Below, in pieces: positions 54,819-64,000 of a stretch of 64,000 bases of DNA (the stretch's first letter is position 1; each line of letters starts with the position of its first letter). The DNA lies in NCBI RefSeq assembly GCF_002796985.1, contig NZ_PEKX01000012.1:227568-291567 (forward strand), written 5' to 3'. The stretch is from Pseudomonas sp. Its GTDB lineage: Bacteria > Pseudomonadota > Gammaproteobacteria > Pseudomonadales > Pseudomonadaceae. The position numbers and the translations under genes were made by a program. Below the pieces are notes generated by a model. The model saw nothing but the letters and a program-made list of their open reading frames with translations, was not told where the DNA came from and searched no databases.

Positions 54819-55841
54819 TCAGAAACCGGTGGTGGGAATGAAGTCGACGTCGGTCTTCGGCTCGCCGCTCATCAGCGCCCCGATGACCTGCTCCAGCGTG
54901 CGGCCGCCGAACAGGATGGCGTTGAGGCCGGCCACCAGCGGCATGTAGACCTGCAGCTCGTCGGCCTTGGCCTTGAGCACCTTGAGGGTGTTCACGCCCT
55001 CGGCAGTCTCGCCCATGCGCGCCACGGCGTCTTCCAGGCTCAGGCCTTCGCCCAGGGCGAAGCCCACCTGATAGTTACGGCTCTTGGGTGACGAACAGGT
55101 GACGATCAGGTCGCCCACGCCGGCCAGGCCGAGGAAGGTCATGGGGTTGGCACCCAGCTTGACCGCGAAACGGGTCATTTCCGCCAGGGCGCGGGTGATC
55201 AGCATGCCCTTGGTGTTCTCGCCCATGCCCAGCGCGGCGGCCATGCCGGCGATGATGGCGTAGACGTTCTTCAGCGCGCCGCCCAGCTCGACGCCGAAGC
55301 GGTCGCCACTGGCGTAGACGCGGAAGGTGCGGCCGTGCAGCGCATCCTGCACCTGGGTGCAGAGGTCTTCGTCCTCGCTGGCGACCACGGTGGCAGTCAG
55401 CTCATGCTCGGCAATCTCGCGCGCCAGGTTCGGGCCGGAAATCACCGCGATGCGGGATTTCGGCGCGATCTCTTCGAGCACCTGGCTCATCAGCTTGAAG
55501 CTCTGCGCCTCGATGCCCTTGGTCAGGCTGACCAGCATCTTGCCAGCCAGCTCATCGCTGCGGCCGTCGAGCACCTTGCGCAGGGCGCTGGAGGGCACCG
55601 CAACGAAGATCATCTCGCACTCGGCCAGGGTCGCCGCCAGATCGGTGGTCGGTTCGACGCCGGCATGGATCGGCACGCCTTTGAGATAGTTCGGGTTCTC
55701 ACGCCGGGTGCGAATTGCCTCGGCCTGCTCCTCGTCACGCATCCACTGGCGCACGCGCTGTCCGTTTTCTGCCAGCAAGTTGGCGAAGGCGGTGCCGAAA
55801 CTGCCACCACCGAGGACGGCGATCGGTTGCTGCTGTGTCAT
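54819..55841 (-). CDS. gpsA: Glycerol-3-phosphate dehydrogenase [NAD(P)+]
   Basis: 340 residues. The cofactor motif is [27 protein letters not shown] and [11 protein letters not shown] follow, and [16 protein letters not shown] carries the catalytic lysine. It reduces dihydroxyacetone phosphate to sn-glycerol 3-phosphate for phospholipid synthesis. It heads a gpsA-DUF4389-sixA operon and is divergent from the TonB-dependent receptor gene. Confidence 0.96.
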   Translation of the reverse strand: MTQQQPIAVLGGGSFGTAFANLLAENGQRVRQWMRDEEQAEAIRTRRENPNYLKGVPIHAGVEPTTDLAATLAECEMIFVAVPSSALRKVLDGRSDELAGKMLVSLTKGIEAQSFKLMSQVLEEIAPKSRIAVISGPNLAREIAEHELTATVVASEDEDLCTQVQDALHGRTFRVYASGDRFGVELGGALKNVYAIIAGMAAALGMGENTKGMLITRALAEMTRFAVKLGANPMTFLGLAGVGDLIVTCSSPKSRNYQVGFALGEGLSLEDAVARMGETAEGVNTLKVLKAKADELQVYMPLVAGLNAILFGGRTLEQVIGALMSGEPKTDVDFIPTTGF

Positions 55842-56037
55842 GTCTGTTCCATTGGTGGCCGCTCCGCGGCGGCAATTGGGGCATTATAAGGCCGCGTCGG
55901 CGACCGGCCAGTCCGGATCGCCGGGCTGGTAATCAGCGCTGCCTCGTTTAACATCCGACTAGCAGAATACGTCCAGCCGTAGACATCGACTGAACCGAGC
56001 TGACTGAACCGATAAGAACCGAGAACAAGGTCGTTCC

Positions 56038-58146
56038 GTGCATCGTCCCTTTCGCGCTCCCCTGCCGCTTTCCCTGTGCGCTGCGCTGCTGGCGAGCAAG
56101 GCCATGGCGGGCGATCTGTTCGTGGACAGCCTGGACGTCCCTGAAGTTCTGACCGCGACCCGGCTGAAACAGTCACCCGCCGAAGTCCCCGGCAGCATGA
56201 CAGTGCTCGATCGCGACCTGATCAAGGCGTCCGGCGCCCGCGACATTCCCGAATTGATGCGTCTGGTGCCAGGCATGATGGTCGGCTACCTGTCGGGCAA
56301 CCAGCCGACGGTGAACTACCACGGCACCAACGTCACCGAGGCGCGTCGCCTACAGGTGTTGGTGGACGGCCGCTCGGTGTACCGCCCGGGCCTCGCCACG
56401 GTGGACTGGAGCGACATCCCGGTGGCCATCGAGGACGTCGACCGCATCGAGGTCTTCCGCGGCCCGAACGCGGTGAGCTACGGCGCCAACGCGCTGATGG
56501 GCGTGATCAACATCCTCACCCGCCACCCGGCCGACAGCCAGGGCACGCGGCTGAAATACACCGCCGGGCAGAACGGCATCCGCGATTGGTACGCCAGCCA
56601 GGGCATCCGCGACCGCTCCGGCGACTATCGCCTGTCCCTCTCCGGCCAGGAGGACGACGGCTTCGACCACGACCAGTTCGGCCACGACTACCGCGATGGC
56701 CGCCGCCTGAGCCGCTTCAACCTGGCAGCCAACCACAGCCTCGACCTGCGCAACAGCCTGGACTGGCAGCTCGCCGCGAAAGAAGGCACTAACCAGCGGC
56801 CGTACGACTACGAGCCGATCTTCGGCAACATAGCCGCCGGCGACGACAATTCCGACCTGACCGCCCGCGACTACGCCGGCTCCCTGCGCTGGACCTTCGA
56901 CATCAATCCCGAGCACAGCTTGTACGTGCAGGGTTACGCCGAGCATTGGGAGCGTTTGCAGGACTTTGGCGCGTGTGAGGCGCAGGTCGCCTTCAGCCCC
57001 CAGCTCGCGCAGTTGTGGGCGCTGAATCCGAAGTACGTGGAGAGCTTCGCTGACTCGCTGCCGCGCATTCCTCGTGGCACGGCACAGGAACAGACGCTGG
57101 CCGGGCAGGTCCTGCGGCAGTTGGCCGGCGGCGCTTACCTGCCGGTCTGCGGCCAGGTGAACCAGAACATTCGCGAAACCCGCTACGACCTGGAAATCCA
57201 GGACACCCTGAGCCTCGCCGACGGCGTACGGCTGGTCAGCGGCATGAGCTACCGCCACGACCAGGCGACTTCGGAAACCTACTTCGACGGCACGGTGAAC
57301 AACGATATCTGGCGCCTGTTCGGCCAGCTGGAATGGCACCTGACGCCGCACTGGCTGCTACAGGGCGGCGCGATGATCGAGGACGACCAGCTCTCCGGCA
57401 GCTCGGTCAGCCCGCGCATCGCCCTCAACTACCTGATCACCCCGCGCCACAGTCTGCGCGCGGTGTACTCCGAGGCGGTGCGCTCGCCGGACATGTATGA
57501 GAACAACGTGAACTGGAGCTACCGGGTGCGCAATCTCTCGGCTCCTGCTTACGGCCAGTCCAGCGCCTACTACTTCGCCCGCGCCCAGGGCCCGGATAAC
57601 CTCGACCAGGAGCGCATGCGCTCGCGGGAGATCGGCTACAACGGCCAGTTCGACGAACTCGGGCTCGCGGTCGACATCAAAGCCTACTACGACGAAATCA
57701 ATGGGCTGATCAGCGATCCCTTGAAGGTCTCCGACTTCGAACCAAGCAACGACAACGACATCCGCTTCAGCGGCGCCGAAACCCAGCTCGACTGGCGCCT
57801 GACGCGGCAGGACCGCGTGCGCCTGACCTACGCCTATGTCGACTACGATGCCAGCAGCCGCTACGACCAACGCCTCACCGCGCGCAACAGCGGCTCCGCC
57901 GGCTGGATGCGCGACTGGGGGCGCGGCTGGTCGAGCTCGGTCTTCTACTATGGTGACGATGCGCTGAACGAACACCGCTTCGAGCGCGTCGACCTGCGCG
58001 TGGCCAAGCGCATTCCCCTGGGCCGCGCCGCGCTGGAGCTGGCCGGCGTGCTGCAGCAGCGCCTGGACGACGAGCCGCTGACCTGGCCGGAAAACCGCTA
58101 CGACAGCCGCCACCGCCTCTACTTCAGCGCCGAGGTGGACTTCTAG
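56038..58146 (+). CDS. TonB-dependent outer-membrane receptor
   Basis: 702 residues, starting at GTG (AAGG upstream). The signal peptide ends near MAG, then the plug domain has a TonB-box-like DVPEVLTATRLK, ARRLQVLVDGRSVY and DRIEVFRGPNAVSYGANALMGVINI. The barrel follows and ends in the family's terminal aromatic (YFSAEVDF). There is no N-terminal signalling extension, so it does not work through a FecR-type anti-sigma factor. The next gene starts 1 base after the TAG. I read it as the outer-membrane part of the ligand-sensing operon. The ligand is unknown. Confidence 0.93.
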   Translation: MHRPFRAPLPLSLCAALLASKAMAGDLFVDSLDVPEVLTATRLKQSPAEVPGSMTVLDRDLIKASGARDIPELMRLVPGMMVGYLSGNQPTVNYHGTNVTEARRLQVLVDGRSVYRPGLATVDWSDIPVAIEDVDRIEVFRGPNAVSYGANALMGVINILTRHPADSQGTRLKYTAGQNGIRDWYASQGIRDRSGDYRLSLSGQEDDGFDHDQFGHDYRDGRRLSRFNLAANHSLDLRNSLDWQLAAKEGTNQRPYDYEPIFGNIAAGDDNSDLTARDYAGSLRWTFDINPEHSLYVQGYAEHWERLQDFGACEAQVAFSPQLAQLWALNPKYVESFADSLPRIPRGTAQEQTLAGQVLRQLAGGAYLPVCGQVNQNIRETRYDLEIQDTLSLADGVRLVSGMSYRHDQATSETYFDGTVNNDIWRLFGQLEWHLTPHWLLQGGAMIEDDQLSGSSVSPRIALNYLITPRHSLRAVYSEAVRSPDMYENNVNWSYRVRNLSAPAYGQSSAYYFARAQGPDNLDQERMRSREIGYNGQFDELGLAVDIKAYYDEINGLISDPLKVSDFEPSNDNDIRFSGAETQLDWRLTRQDRVRLTYAYVDYDASSRYDQRLTARNSGSAGWMRDWGRGWSSSVFYYGDDALNEHRFERVDLRVAKRIPLGRAALELAGVLQQRLDDEPLTWPENRYDSRHRLYFSAEVDF

Positions 58147-58147
58147 C

Positions 58148-59068
58148 ATGCCTGCCCGCCGCTCAAGGACGAGCCCCGGAACCCTTCTCAGCGCCCTGAT
58201 CCTCTGGCTGGCCTGCCTGTGCGCGCTGCCGGCCCAGGCCCGCGAGATCCTGCTGGTCAGCGCCGAGCAGAGCCCGGCGCTGCAAGACTTCGCTCAGGCC
58301 CTGGCGCAACGCCGGCCGAATGACCAGGTGCGGCTGGAGTCCCCCGAGAATTTGCCGCCGGCCGCCAGCCTCGATGGCGAAACCCGGCTGCTGCTGCTCG
58401 GCAGCGGCGCGCTGAACTGGCGTATCGCCAGTGACGACGCACCACCGGCCCTGACCCTGTTGGTCAGCCGCGTCGAAGCCCGGCAAGTGTTGGGTGAGTA
58501 CAAGCCGCCGCACCTCAGCCTGCTGTGGAGCGACCCGCCACCGGTCCGCCAATTACAGCTGGCGCTGGAGCTCAGCCCGCGCCCGCAGCGCATCGGCGTA
58601 CTGCTCGGCCCCACCAGCGCATTCCTCCTGGACGAACTCACCCAGGCCGCACAAAGGCTCGGCGTGGAGTTGGTCAGCGAGCTGCAGACCCGCGCCGAAG
58701 ACAGCCGCCCATTGCGAGAACTGCTCGGTCGCAGTGACCTGCTGCTCGGTCTGGACGACAAACAGCTTTATAACGCGCAGACCATCAAGGGCATCCTCCT
58801 CAGCGCCTACGCCGAGAACCGGCCGCTGATCGGCCCCACCGCCGCCTTCGTCAAGGCTGGCAGTCTGGCCAGCACCTACAGCGACCAGGACGACTGGCTG
58901 GAGACCCTCGATAGCCTGCTCGACGAGTCTGCAGAGCAATGGCCCGACAGCCTCTACCCCGAACGCTTCAAGGTGCAGAGCAACCGCCAGGTGGCGCGCT
59001 CGCTCGGCATCGACCTGCAAGGCGACGCGGAACTCGCGCAACGCCTGGCCGAAGGAGAAAAACCATGA
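58148..59068 (+). CDS. Periplasmic ABC-type substrate-binding-like protein
   Basis: 306 residues. The signal peptide ([19 protein letters not shown]) is followed by two Rossmann-like lobes: [17 protein letters not shown]..., then [20 protein letters not shown] and [21 protein letters not shown]. It resembles the ABC_sub_bind family (PF04392, by recognition). There is no transporter ATPase or permease nearby. Its stop overlaps the ATG of the hybrid kinase by 4 bases (ATGA), so it is coupled to it. It probably presents the ligand to the kinase. Confidence 0.85.
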   Translation: MPARRSRTSPGTLLSALILWLACLCALPAQAREILLVSAEQSPALQDFAQALAQRRPNDQVRLESPENLPPAASLDGETRLLLLGSGALNWRIASDDAPPALTLLVSRVEARQVLGEYKPPHLSLLWSDPPPVRQLQLALELSPRPQRIGVLLGPTSAFLLDELTQAAQRLGVELVSELQTRAEDSRPLRELLGRSDLLLGLDDKQLYNAQTIKGILLSAYAENRPLIGPTAAFVKAGSLASTYSDQDDWLETLDSLLDESAEQWPDSLYPERFKVQSNRQVARSLGIDLQGDAELAQRLAEGEKP

Positions 59069-60981
59069 GCTCCCGCCAGAGCTGGAACATCCAGACGCGC
59101 ATGCTGGCCATCAGCCTTGGCCCGGCGCTGCTGCTCACCGTGCTGCTGACCGGGTACTTCACCTACTCGCGTCTGCAGGACCTGCGCCTGGAGTCCAACC
59201 ACACCGGCCAGCTGATCGCCAACCAGCTCGCCCCGGCGGCGGAGTACGGGGTGATCTCCGGCAACCTGCCGGTGTTACAGAGCCTGTTGCGGGCCACCCT
59301 GAGCACCGCCCACGTGCGCTTCATCGAAGTGCGCGACCGTGGCGACAACATCCTCGTCTATGTCGAGCACGCCGCCGATCCCGCACAAGCCAGCTCCAAG
59401 GTGGAAATCTTCCACGCCGCCATCCAGCGCGAAAACATTGCCCTGAACGGCAGCGAACTAGGCCGTTCCAACGACATGCTGCCGACCGTCGCGGCGCCCA
59501 GCGGCGATTACCTTGGCCGTGTGGTCGTGGGCATGGCCAGCGACGCCTTCAGCGAGCGGCAGCAGGAAATCCTCCTCAAGGCCAGCCTGCTTGCGCTGTT
59601 CGCGTTGATCCTCACGTACCTGCTGGCCCGTCGCCTGGCCCGTCGCCTGGCCGCGCCAATCCGAACCATGGGCCGCGCCGTGCAGGCGATCCAGACCGGC
59701 GACTACCACACCACGCTGCCGGTACCGGATGACGGCGAAGTCGGCGATCTGGCCCGGCACATCAACAACCTCGCCCGCGGCCTGCAGCAAGCCAGCCTGG
59801 AGCAGGAACGCAGCATCGCCCAGTTGGTGGCGGCACGGGAGGAAGCCGAGGAAGCCAACCGCGCCAAGTCCGACTTCCTGGCGATGATGAGCCACGAGCT
59901 GCGCACCCCGATGAACGGCGTGCTGGGCATGCTGCAACTGCTGGAAACCACCGAACTGAACCAGGAGCAGGCCGAGTACAGCGCGCTCGCCACCGAATCC
60001 ACCGAGCACCTGCTCAAGGTGATCAACGATATCCTCGACTTCTCCCGCGTCGAGCGCGGCGCCCTTGAGCTGGAGCGCATCCCGTTCAATCTGCTGGAAC
60101 TGATCCAGAGCTCCATCCAGGTCTTCCAGCACAGCGCCCAGCAGCGCGGGCTGGAACTGGAAATGAGCGTGCAGGACGGCCTGGACAATCTCGAGGTGCA
60201 AGGCGACCCGACACGCATCCGGCAGATCCTGGTCAACCTGCTGGGTAATGCCCTGAAATTCACCGAAGAAGGCGGCGTGCGCCTGGAAGCCACCTGGCAG
60301 GCGCTGGACGACGAAGTGCTGTGGCTCAGTTGCTCGGTGCAGGACAGCGGCATTGGCATCTCCCACGAGCGCCTGGAGCACATGTTCGAGGCCTTCCAGC
60401 AGGCCGACTCGTCCACCTCGCGGCGCTACGGCGGCACCGGGCTGGGCCTGTCCATCGCCCGCACCCTGGCTGAACGGATGGGCGGTACCCTCGGTGCGGT
60501 CAGCGAGGAAGGCTGCGGTTCGACCTTCACCCTGGAGATTCCCCTGCCCTTCCGGGAGCGCCAAAGTGTCGCAGACGACGGGACGAACGGCGGCGACGCA
60601 CTTGCCACTGGTCAGTCCGTACTGCTGGTGGAGGACAACCCGGTGAATCAAACGGTCATAGAAGCTATGTTGCGCAGCCTGGGTTATCGCGTCACGCTGG
60701 TGGGTGACGGCGCCCAGGCGGTGCGTACCTCGGAGCGCGGCGAATATGCGGCGATCCTGATGGACTGCCGTCTGCCTGTGCTCAATGGCTACGAAGCCAC
60801 CCGGCAGATTCGTGCAAAATCGGGTGGCGAACAGGTACCGATCATCGCCCTGACCGCCAACGCGCTGCAGGGCGACCGCGAGGCCTGCCTTGAGGCAGGA
60901 ATGAACGACTACCTCGCCAAACCGTTCAAACGCGCGGAGCTGCAGCGGATTCTGCAGCGTTGGGTTGCTTCAGGTCGTTGA
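59065..60981 (+). CDS. Hybrid sensor histidine kinase (PA1611-like)
   Basis: 638 residues. Transmembrane helix 1 (about 14-36), a periplasmic domain of about 130 residues, helix 2 (about 168-190), HAMP, a short coiled coil, the H box with His277 ([14 protein letters not shown]), the ATPase domain ([12 protein letters not shown]), and a C-terminal receiver with Asp in [13 protein letters not shown]. No Hpt domain. P. aeruginosa PA1611, which precedes fabA, acts by binding RetS and so feeds the GacS network; the position here, upstream of fabA, is the same. The gene is coupled to the binding protein. Confidence 0.93.
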   Translation: MSSRQSWNIQTRMLAISLGPALLLTVLLTGYFTYSRLQDLRLESNHTGQLIANQLAPAAEYGVISGNLPVLQSLLRATLSTAHVRFIEVRDRGDNILVYVEHAADPAQASSKVEIFHAAIQRENIALNGSELGRSNDMLPTVAAPSGDYLGRVVVGMASDAFSERQQEILLKASLLALFALILTYLLARRLARRLAAPIRTMGRAVQAIQTGDYHTTLPVPDDGEVGDLARHINNLARGLQQASLEQERSIAQLVAAREEAEEANRAKSDFLAMMSHELRTPMNGVLGMLQLLETTELNQEQAEYSALATESTEHLLKVINDILDFSRVERGALELERIPFNLLELIQSSIQVFQHSAQQRGLELEMSVQDGLDNLEVQGDPTRIRQILVNLLGNALKFTEEGGVRLEATWQALDDEVLWLSCSVQDSGIGISHERLEHMFEAFQQADSSTSRRYGGTGLGLSIARTLAERMGGTLGAVSEEGCGSTFTLEIPLPFRERQSVADDGTNGGDALATGQSVLLVEDNPVNQTVIEAMLRSLGYRVTLVGDGAQAVRTSERGEYAAILMDCRLPVLNGYEATRQIRAKSGGEQVPIIALTANALQGDREACLEAGMNDYLAKPFKRAELQRILQRWVASGR

Positions 60982-61060
60982 TCGGCGGAGCGCTTGCCCG
61001 CAAACTGCGGACCGGCCCGGGGCCTGCGTCCCGACAGGGAAACCTGGCAGCTGGCGAAAA

Positions 61061-61076
61061 GTGAACAAGCGTTCGC
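61061..61076. promoter_or_regulatory. GAAC-N4-GTTC inverted repeat before fabA, candidate DesT-type operator
   Basis: GTGAACAAGCGTTCGC contains GAAC-AAGC-GTTC. In P. aeruginosa a TetR repressor, DesT, binds a palindrome upstream of fabA to tie unsaturated fatty-acid synthesis to membrane composition. Here the palindrome is directly upstream of a TTGCTG...AATAGT promoter-like pair (61080-61109, spacer 18). The assignment is inference. Confidence 0.5.
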
Positions 61077-61212
61077 CGATTGCTGTGACTTTCACTTAAA
61101 GGCAATAGTCTATGACTAGGCTGCCGCATGACACCGTGACAATAACAACGGAACGCGGCGCCGCAGGCAGAAGCCAACAACGCCTGCTATCCAGGATTTT
61201 TGAGGAGCTCGC

Positions 61213-61728
61213 ATGACCAAACAAAACGCCTTCACCCGAGAAGACCTGCTGCGCTGCAGCCGCGGCGAGCTCTTCGGCCCGGGTAATGCGCAACTGCCCG
61301 CCCCGAACATGCTGATGATCGACCGCATCACTCACATCAGTGAAGTCGGCGGCAAGTATGGCAAGGGCGAACTGGTCGCCGAGCTGGATATCAACCCGGA
61401 CCTGTGGTTCTTCGCCTGCCACTTCGAAGGCGACCCCGTCATGCCGGGCTGCCTGGGCCTCGACGCCATGTGGCAGCTGGTGGGCTTCCACCTCGGCTGG
61501 CAGGGCAACCCCGGCCGCGGCCGCGCCCTGGGTTCGGGCGAAGTGAAGTTCTTCGGCCAGGTCCTGCCGACCGCCAAGAAAGTCACCTACAACATTCACA
61601 TCAAGCGTACGATCAATCGTTCGCTGATCCTGGCCATCGCCGACGGCACCGTCAGCGTCGATGGCCGCGAAATCTACAGCGCCGAAGGCCTCCGCGTCGG
61701 CCTGTTCACTTCCACTGACAGCTTCTAA
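61213..61728 (+). CDS. fabA: 3-hydroxydecanoyl-ACP dehydratase/isomerase FabA
   Basis: 171 residues, full length. The active-site pair is His70 ([17 protein letters not shown]) and Asp84 (LGLDAMWQ). FabA dehydrates 3-hydroxydecanoyl-ACP and isomerises trans-2 to cis-3-decenoyl-ACP, the branch point to unsaturated fatty acids under anaerobic-compatible synthesis. fabB follows after 10 bases. TGAGGAG precedes the ATG. Confidence 0.98.
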   Translation: MTKQNAFTREDLLRCSRGELFGPGNAQLPAPNMLMIDRITHISEVGGKYGKGELVAELDINPDLWFFACHFEGDPVMPGCLGLDAMWQLVGFHLGWQGNPGRGRALGSGEVKFFGQVLPTAKKVTYNIHIKRTINRSLILAIADGTVSVDGREIYSAEGLRVGLFTSTDSF

Positions 61729-61738
61729 GGGTATCCGC

Positions 61739-62956
61739 ATGCGTCGCGTCGTGATCACCGGTCTGGGCATCGTTTCCTGCCTGGGCAATGACAAAGACAC
61801 CGTCTCCGCCAACTTGCGTGCAGGCCGTGCTGGCATCCGCCACAACCCCAGCTACGCCGAGATGGGCCTGCGCAGCCACGTGTCCGGTTCGGTCAACCTG
61901 AACCTGGAAGAGCTGATCGACCGCAAGGTCTTCCGCTTCATGGGCGACGCCGCCGCTTATGCCTACCTGGCAATGGAACAGGCGATCAAGGACTCCGGCC
62001 TCAGCCCCGAGCAGATCTCCAACCCGCGCACCGGCCTGATCGCCGGCTCCGGCGGTGCTTCCACGCTGAACCAGATGGAAGCCATCGACACCCTGCGCGA
62101 AAAGGGCGTCAAGCGCATCGGCCCATACCGCGTCACCCGCACCATGGGCAGCACCGTTTCCGCGTGCCTGGCCACTCCCTTCCAGATCAAGGGCGTGAAC
62201 TACTCCATCTCCTCGGCCTGCGCCACCAGTGCGCATTGCATCGGCCAGGCCATGGAGCAGATCCAGTTGGGCAAGCAGGACGTCGTCTTCGCGGGCGGCG
62301 GTGAGGAAGAACACTGGAGCCAGAGCTGCCTGTTCGACGCCATGGGCGCCCTCTCCACCCAGTACAACGACACCCCGGAAAAGGCCTCCCGCGCCTACGA
62401 CGCCAAGCGTGACGGTTTCGTCATCGCCGGCGGCGGCGGCATGGTCGTGGTCGAAGAGCTGGAGCACGCTCTCAAGCGCGGCGCCAAGATCTACGCCGAA
62501 ATCGTTGGCTACGGTGCGACGTCCGATGGCTACGACATGGTTGCCCCGAGCGGCGAAGGCGCCATCCGCTGCATGCAGCAGGCCCTGTCGACCGTGGACA
62601 CCCCGATCGACTACCTGAACACCCACGGCACCTCCACCCCGGTCGGCGACGTCGCTGAAATCCGTGGCGTGCGTGCAGTGTTCGGCGACAAAGCCCCGGC
62701 CATCAGTTCCACCAAGAGCCTGTCCGGCCACTCCCTGGGCGCTGCTGGCGTTCACGAAGCGATCTACTGCCTGCTGATGATGGAAGGCAACTTCATCGCC
62801 GGCTCGGCAAACATCGACGAACTGGACCCGGAAGTCGCTGACATGCCGATCCTGCGCGAGACCCGCGAGAACGCGAAGATCGACACCGTCATGAGCAACA
62901 GCTTCGGCTTCGGCGGCACCAACGCCACCCTGGTCCTGAAACGCCACAACGGCTGA
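61739..62956 (+). CDS. fabB: 3-oxoacyl-ACP synthase I FabB
   Basis: 405 residues. The catalytic triad is Cys161 ([10 protein letters not shown]), His296 ([11 protein letters not shown]) and His331 ([11 protein letters not shown]). It elongates cis-3-decenoyl-ACP made by FabA. It sits 10 bases after fabA in one operon and is closed by a terminator 17 bases after the stop. Confidence 0.98.
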   Translation: MRRVVITGLGIVSCLGNDKDTVSANLRAGRAGIRHNPSYAEMGLRSHVSGSVNLNLEELIDRKVFRFMGDAAAYAYLAMEQAIKDSGLSPEQISNPRTGLIAGSGGASTLNQMEAIDTLREKGVKRIGPYRVTRTMGSTVSACLATPFQIKGVNYSISSACATSAHCIGQAMEQIQLGKQDVVFAGGGEEEHWSQSCLFDAMGALSTQYNDTPEKASRAYDAKRDGFVIAGGGGMVVVEELEHALKRGAKIYAEIVGYGATSDGYDMVAPSGEGAIRCMQQALSTVDTPIDYLNTHGTSTPVGDVAEIRGVRAVFGDKAPAISSTKSLSGHSLGAAGVHEAIYCLLMMEGNFIAGSANIDELDPEVADMPILRETRENAKIDTVMSNSFGFGGTNATLVLKRHNG

Positions 62957-62973
62957 TCGATGATCAAAACAGG

Positions 62974-62998
62974 AAAGGCGCCTCAGGGCGCCTTTTTT
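62974..62998 (+). terminator. fabAB terminator
   Basis: AAAGGCGCC-TCA-GGGCGCCTTTTTT, a strong stem with a T run. Confidence 0.9.
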
Positions 62999-63074
62999 GT
63001 TGCCTGCGATTCCCCCCTACCCTCGCGCCGCAGATCCCGTCAGGATGAGTAGGCTGATAACAGGGAGCGCAGAG

Positions 63075-63533
63075 ATGGAATTGAAGATCAGGCAGGCACA
63101 CAGCGACGACGCCAAGGCCATCAGCCAGGTGATCGTAGCGGCCGTCAGGGAGAGCAACGGCCAGGACTACCCGGCGAGCGTCATCGAGTCTGTGGCGGCG
63201 CATTTCACGCCGGAGCAGGTGATCGAGCTGCTGGAGCAACGCCTGGTCTTCGTCGCCTTGCTGGAGAACGAGATCGTCGGCACAGGCGCCCTGGATGGCA
63301 ATGCAGTGCGCAGCCTCTTCGTAGCGCCTCAGCAGCAGCGCAAAGGCATCGGCCAGGCTCTGATGGCTCGAATCGAGAAAGCTGCCCTGGGGCGCGGTAT
63401 AGAGTCCCTACTGGTCCCCTCTTCCCTCACCGCCGAAGGCTTCTACGCGCGCCTGGGCTATCGCGTACTGCGAGAACAACTCCACGGCGAGGAGCGCACC
63501 CTCATCATGACCAAACCCCTCTCCCTTCTGTAG
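63075..63533 (+). CDS. GNAT family N-acetyltransferase
   Basis: 152 residues. The acetyl-CoA loop is RSLFVAPQQQRKGIGQALMA (Q/R-x-x-G-x-G/A), with FYARLGYRVL near the C terminus. Likely acetylates a small amine or a protein N terminus. GGGAGC precedes ATG 63075. The last codons (CCCCTCTCCC...) and the stop TAG belong to repeat sequence: the TAG is inside a REP arm (gTAGgagcgag). The C terminus may therefore have been altered by repeat insertion. Confidence 0.88.
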   Translation: MELKIRQAHSDDAKAISQVIVAAVRESNGQDYPASVIESVAAHFTPEQVIELLEQRLVFVALLENEIVGTGALDGNAVRSLFVAPQQQRKGIGQALMARIEKAALGRGIESLLVPSSLTAEGFYARLGYRVLREQLHGEERTLIMTKPLSLL

Positions 63534-63552
63534 GAGCGAGCTTGCTCGCGAA
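63530..63552. repeat. REP (type A) half element overlapping the GNAT stop codon
   Basis: GTAGGAGCGAGCTTGCTCGC, starting one base before the stop TAG of the GNAT gene. No intact facing arm was found. Confidence 0.85.
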
Positions 63553-63607
63553 CCGCATCCTTTACGGACCTCCGGCTAACGCCAGAGCAGGCCTCAATGC
63601 CGAACAG

Positions 63608-63644
63608 CCCCCTCTCCCTTCAGAGAGAGGGCTAGGGAGAGGGC
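63608..63644. repeat. Type D dispersed repeat
   Basis: CCCCCTCTCCCTTCAGAGAG followed by AGGGCTAGGGAGAGGG. Confidence 0.75.
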
Positions 63645-63696
63645 GCATCACGCAGAGGCCCCCATTGCACATCTGGCGTTTTTCCGCCCCAAAACA

Positions 63697-63727
63697 AAAC
63701 CCCCGACCAGCTTTCGCTGATCAGGGG
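63697..63727 (-). terminator. Terminator after distal 5S rRNA gene
   Basis: On the minus strand: CCCCTGATCAGC-GAAA-GCTGGTCGGGG then a T-rich run. It has a GAAA tetraloop and a long GC stem. Confidence 0.85.
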
Positions 63728-63739
63728 CTTTGGAATTAG

Positions 63740-63859
63740 AAGCTTGACGATGACCTACTCTCACATGGAGAAACTCCACACTACCATCGGCGATGCATCG
63801 TTTCACTACTGAGTTCGGGATGGGATCAGGTGGTTCCAATGCTCTATGGTCGTCAAGCA
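63740..63859 (-). rRNA. rrf: 5S ribosomal RNA, distal copy
   Basis: 120 bases. The minus strand reads TGCTTGACGACCATAGAGC at the 5' end and GTCATCGTCAAGCTT at the 3' end; these ends pair as helix I. CCCATCCCGAACTCAGTAGT and the GAGAGTAGG motif are the conserved 5S core. This is a complete gene downstream of a second, truncated copy. Confidence 0.97.
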
Positions 63860-63920
63860 ATTCGGTTGGATGCTCGCCTTGGCGCTCATCCGAATTCGGG
63901 ATGCTTACACTAATAAGCAA

Positions 63921-63949
63921 AACCCCCGGCCAGCGAAGCTGACCAGGGG
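63921..63949 (-). terminator. Terminator between the two 5S rRNA genes
   Basis: On the minus strand: CCCCTGGTCAGC-TTCG-CTGGCCGGGGG followed by TTTTG. It has a UUCG loop, unlike the GAAA loop of the terminator after the distal copy. Confidence 0.8.
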
Positions 63950-63960
63950 TCTTGGGATAG

Positions 63961-64000
63961 GAGCTTGACGATGACCTACTCTCACATGGAGAAACTCCAC
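63961..64000 (-). rRNA. rrf: 5S ribosomal RNA, second copy, partial at window end
   Basis: The 40 visible bases match the 3' part of the distal 5S copy except at its terminal base; the gene continues past the window. The rest of the rRNA operon (16S, 23S) is expected beyond the right edge, transcribed toward lower coordinates. Confidence 0.93.

Overview
The window is chromosomal DNA of a high-GC gammaproteobacterium, almost certainly a Pseudomonas of the P. aeruginosa lineage (the P. nitroreducens/P. citronellolis group is my guess, not proven). The evidence is the protein content (ThrH, [4Fe-4S] APS reductase, CysB, FabA-FabB, KdpFABC-DE, a PA1611-like hybrid kinase), Pseudomonas REP palindromes in many intergenic gaps, and gene order. 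As I recall the P. aeruginosa PAO1 map, 1-20 kb follows the PA1758-PA1736 neighbourhood and 23-63 kb follows PA1649-PA1609, so a synteny breakpoint would lie near 20-23 kb. No prophage, transposase, CRISPR array or tRNA was seen.

Layout. 1-8.3 kb: the end of pabB, thrH, cysH (APS reductase) with a small CxxC protein, an MFS transporter, cysB, a universal stress protein, and a three-gene operon (thioredoxin-like, ketopantoate-reductase-like, 5'-nucleotidase) whose first start codon overlaps that of a divergent PilZ gene. 8.3-16.3 kb: DAHP synthase, a small acetyltransferase, a membrane-anchored hypothetical protein, a crotonase, two small exported or membrane proteins, CorA, a glutamine amidotransferase and an isochorismatase-like hydrolase. 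16.4-20 kb: a beta-oxidation pair (FadB-like and thiolase). 20-30 kb: a diheme-free single-heme cytochrome c, an orphan polyamine-type binding protein, an SDR, a CurA-like reductase, a SulP transporter, a chemoreceptor and small accessory genes. 31-35 kb: selU-selD, a patatin-like protein, and a 720-bp gene-free stretch made of dispersed repeats.

35-43.3 kb is a complete kdpFABC-D-E potassium-uptake locus on the minus strand, with repeats inserted between kdpB, kdpC and kdpD, and with helically phased TTTACGC direct repeats upstream of kdpF. 43.7-55.8 kb holds a GntR regulator with a CynX/NimT-type transporter, an AI-2E family permease, DUF4892, two tandem alpha/beta hydrolases, a LysE exporter, an AraC regulator, an acyl-CoA synthetase/thioesterase pair, and gpsA-DUF4389-sixA.

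56-61 kb is the most system-like unit: a TonB-dependent receptor, a periplasmic ABC-type binding protein and a hybrid sensor kinase in one tight operon. It reads as an outer-membrane-to-kinase ligand sensing chain. It is followed by fabA-fabB (with a candidate DesT-type operator), a GNAT acetyltransferase whose stop codon is supplied by a REP element, and the tail of an rRNA operon on the minus strand with two tandem 5S rRNA genes, each followed by its own terminator.
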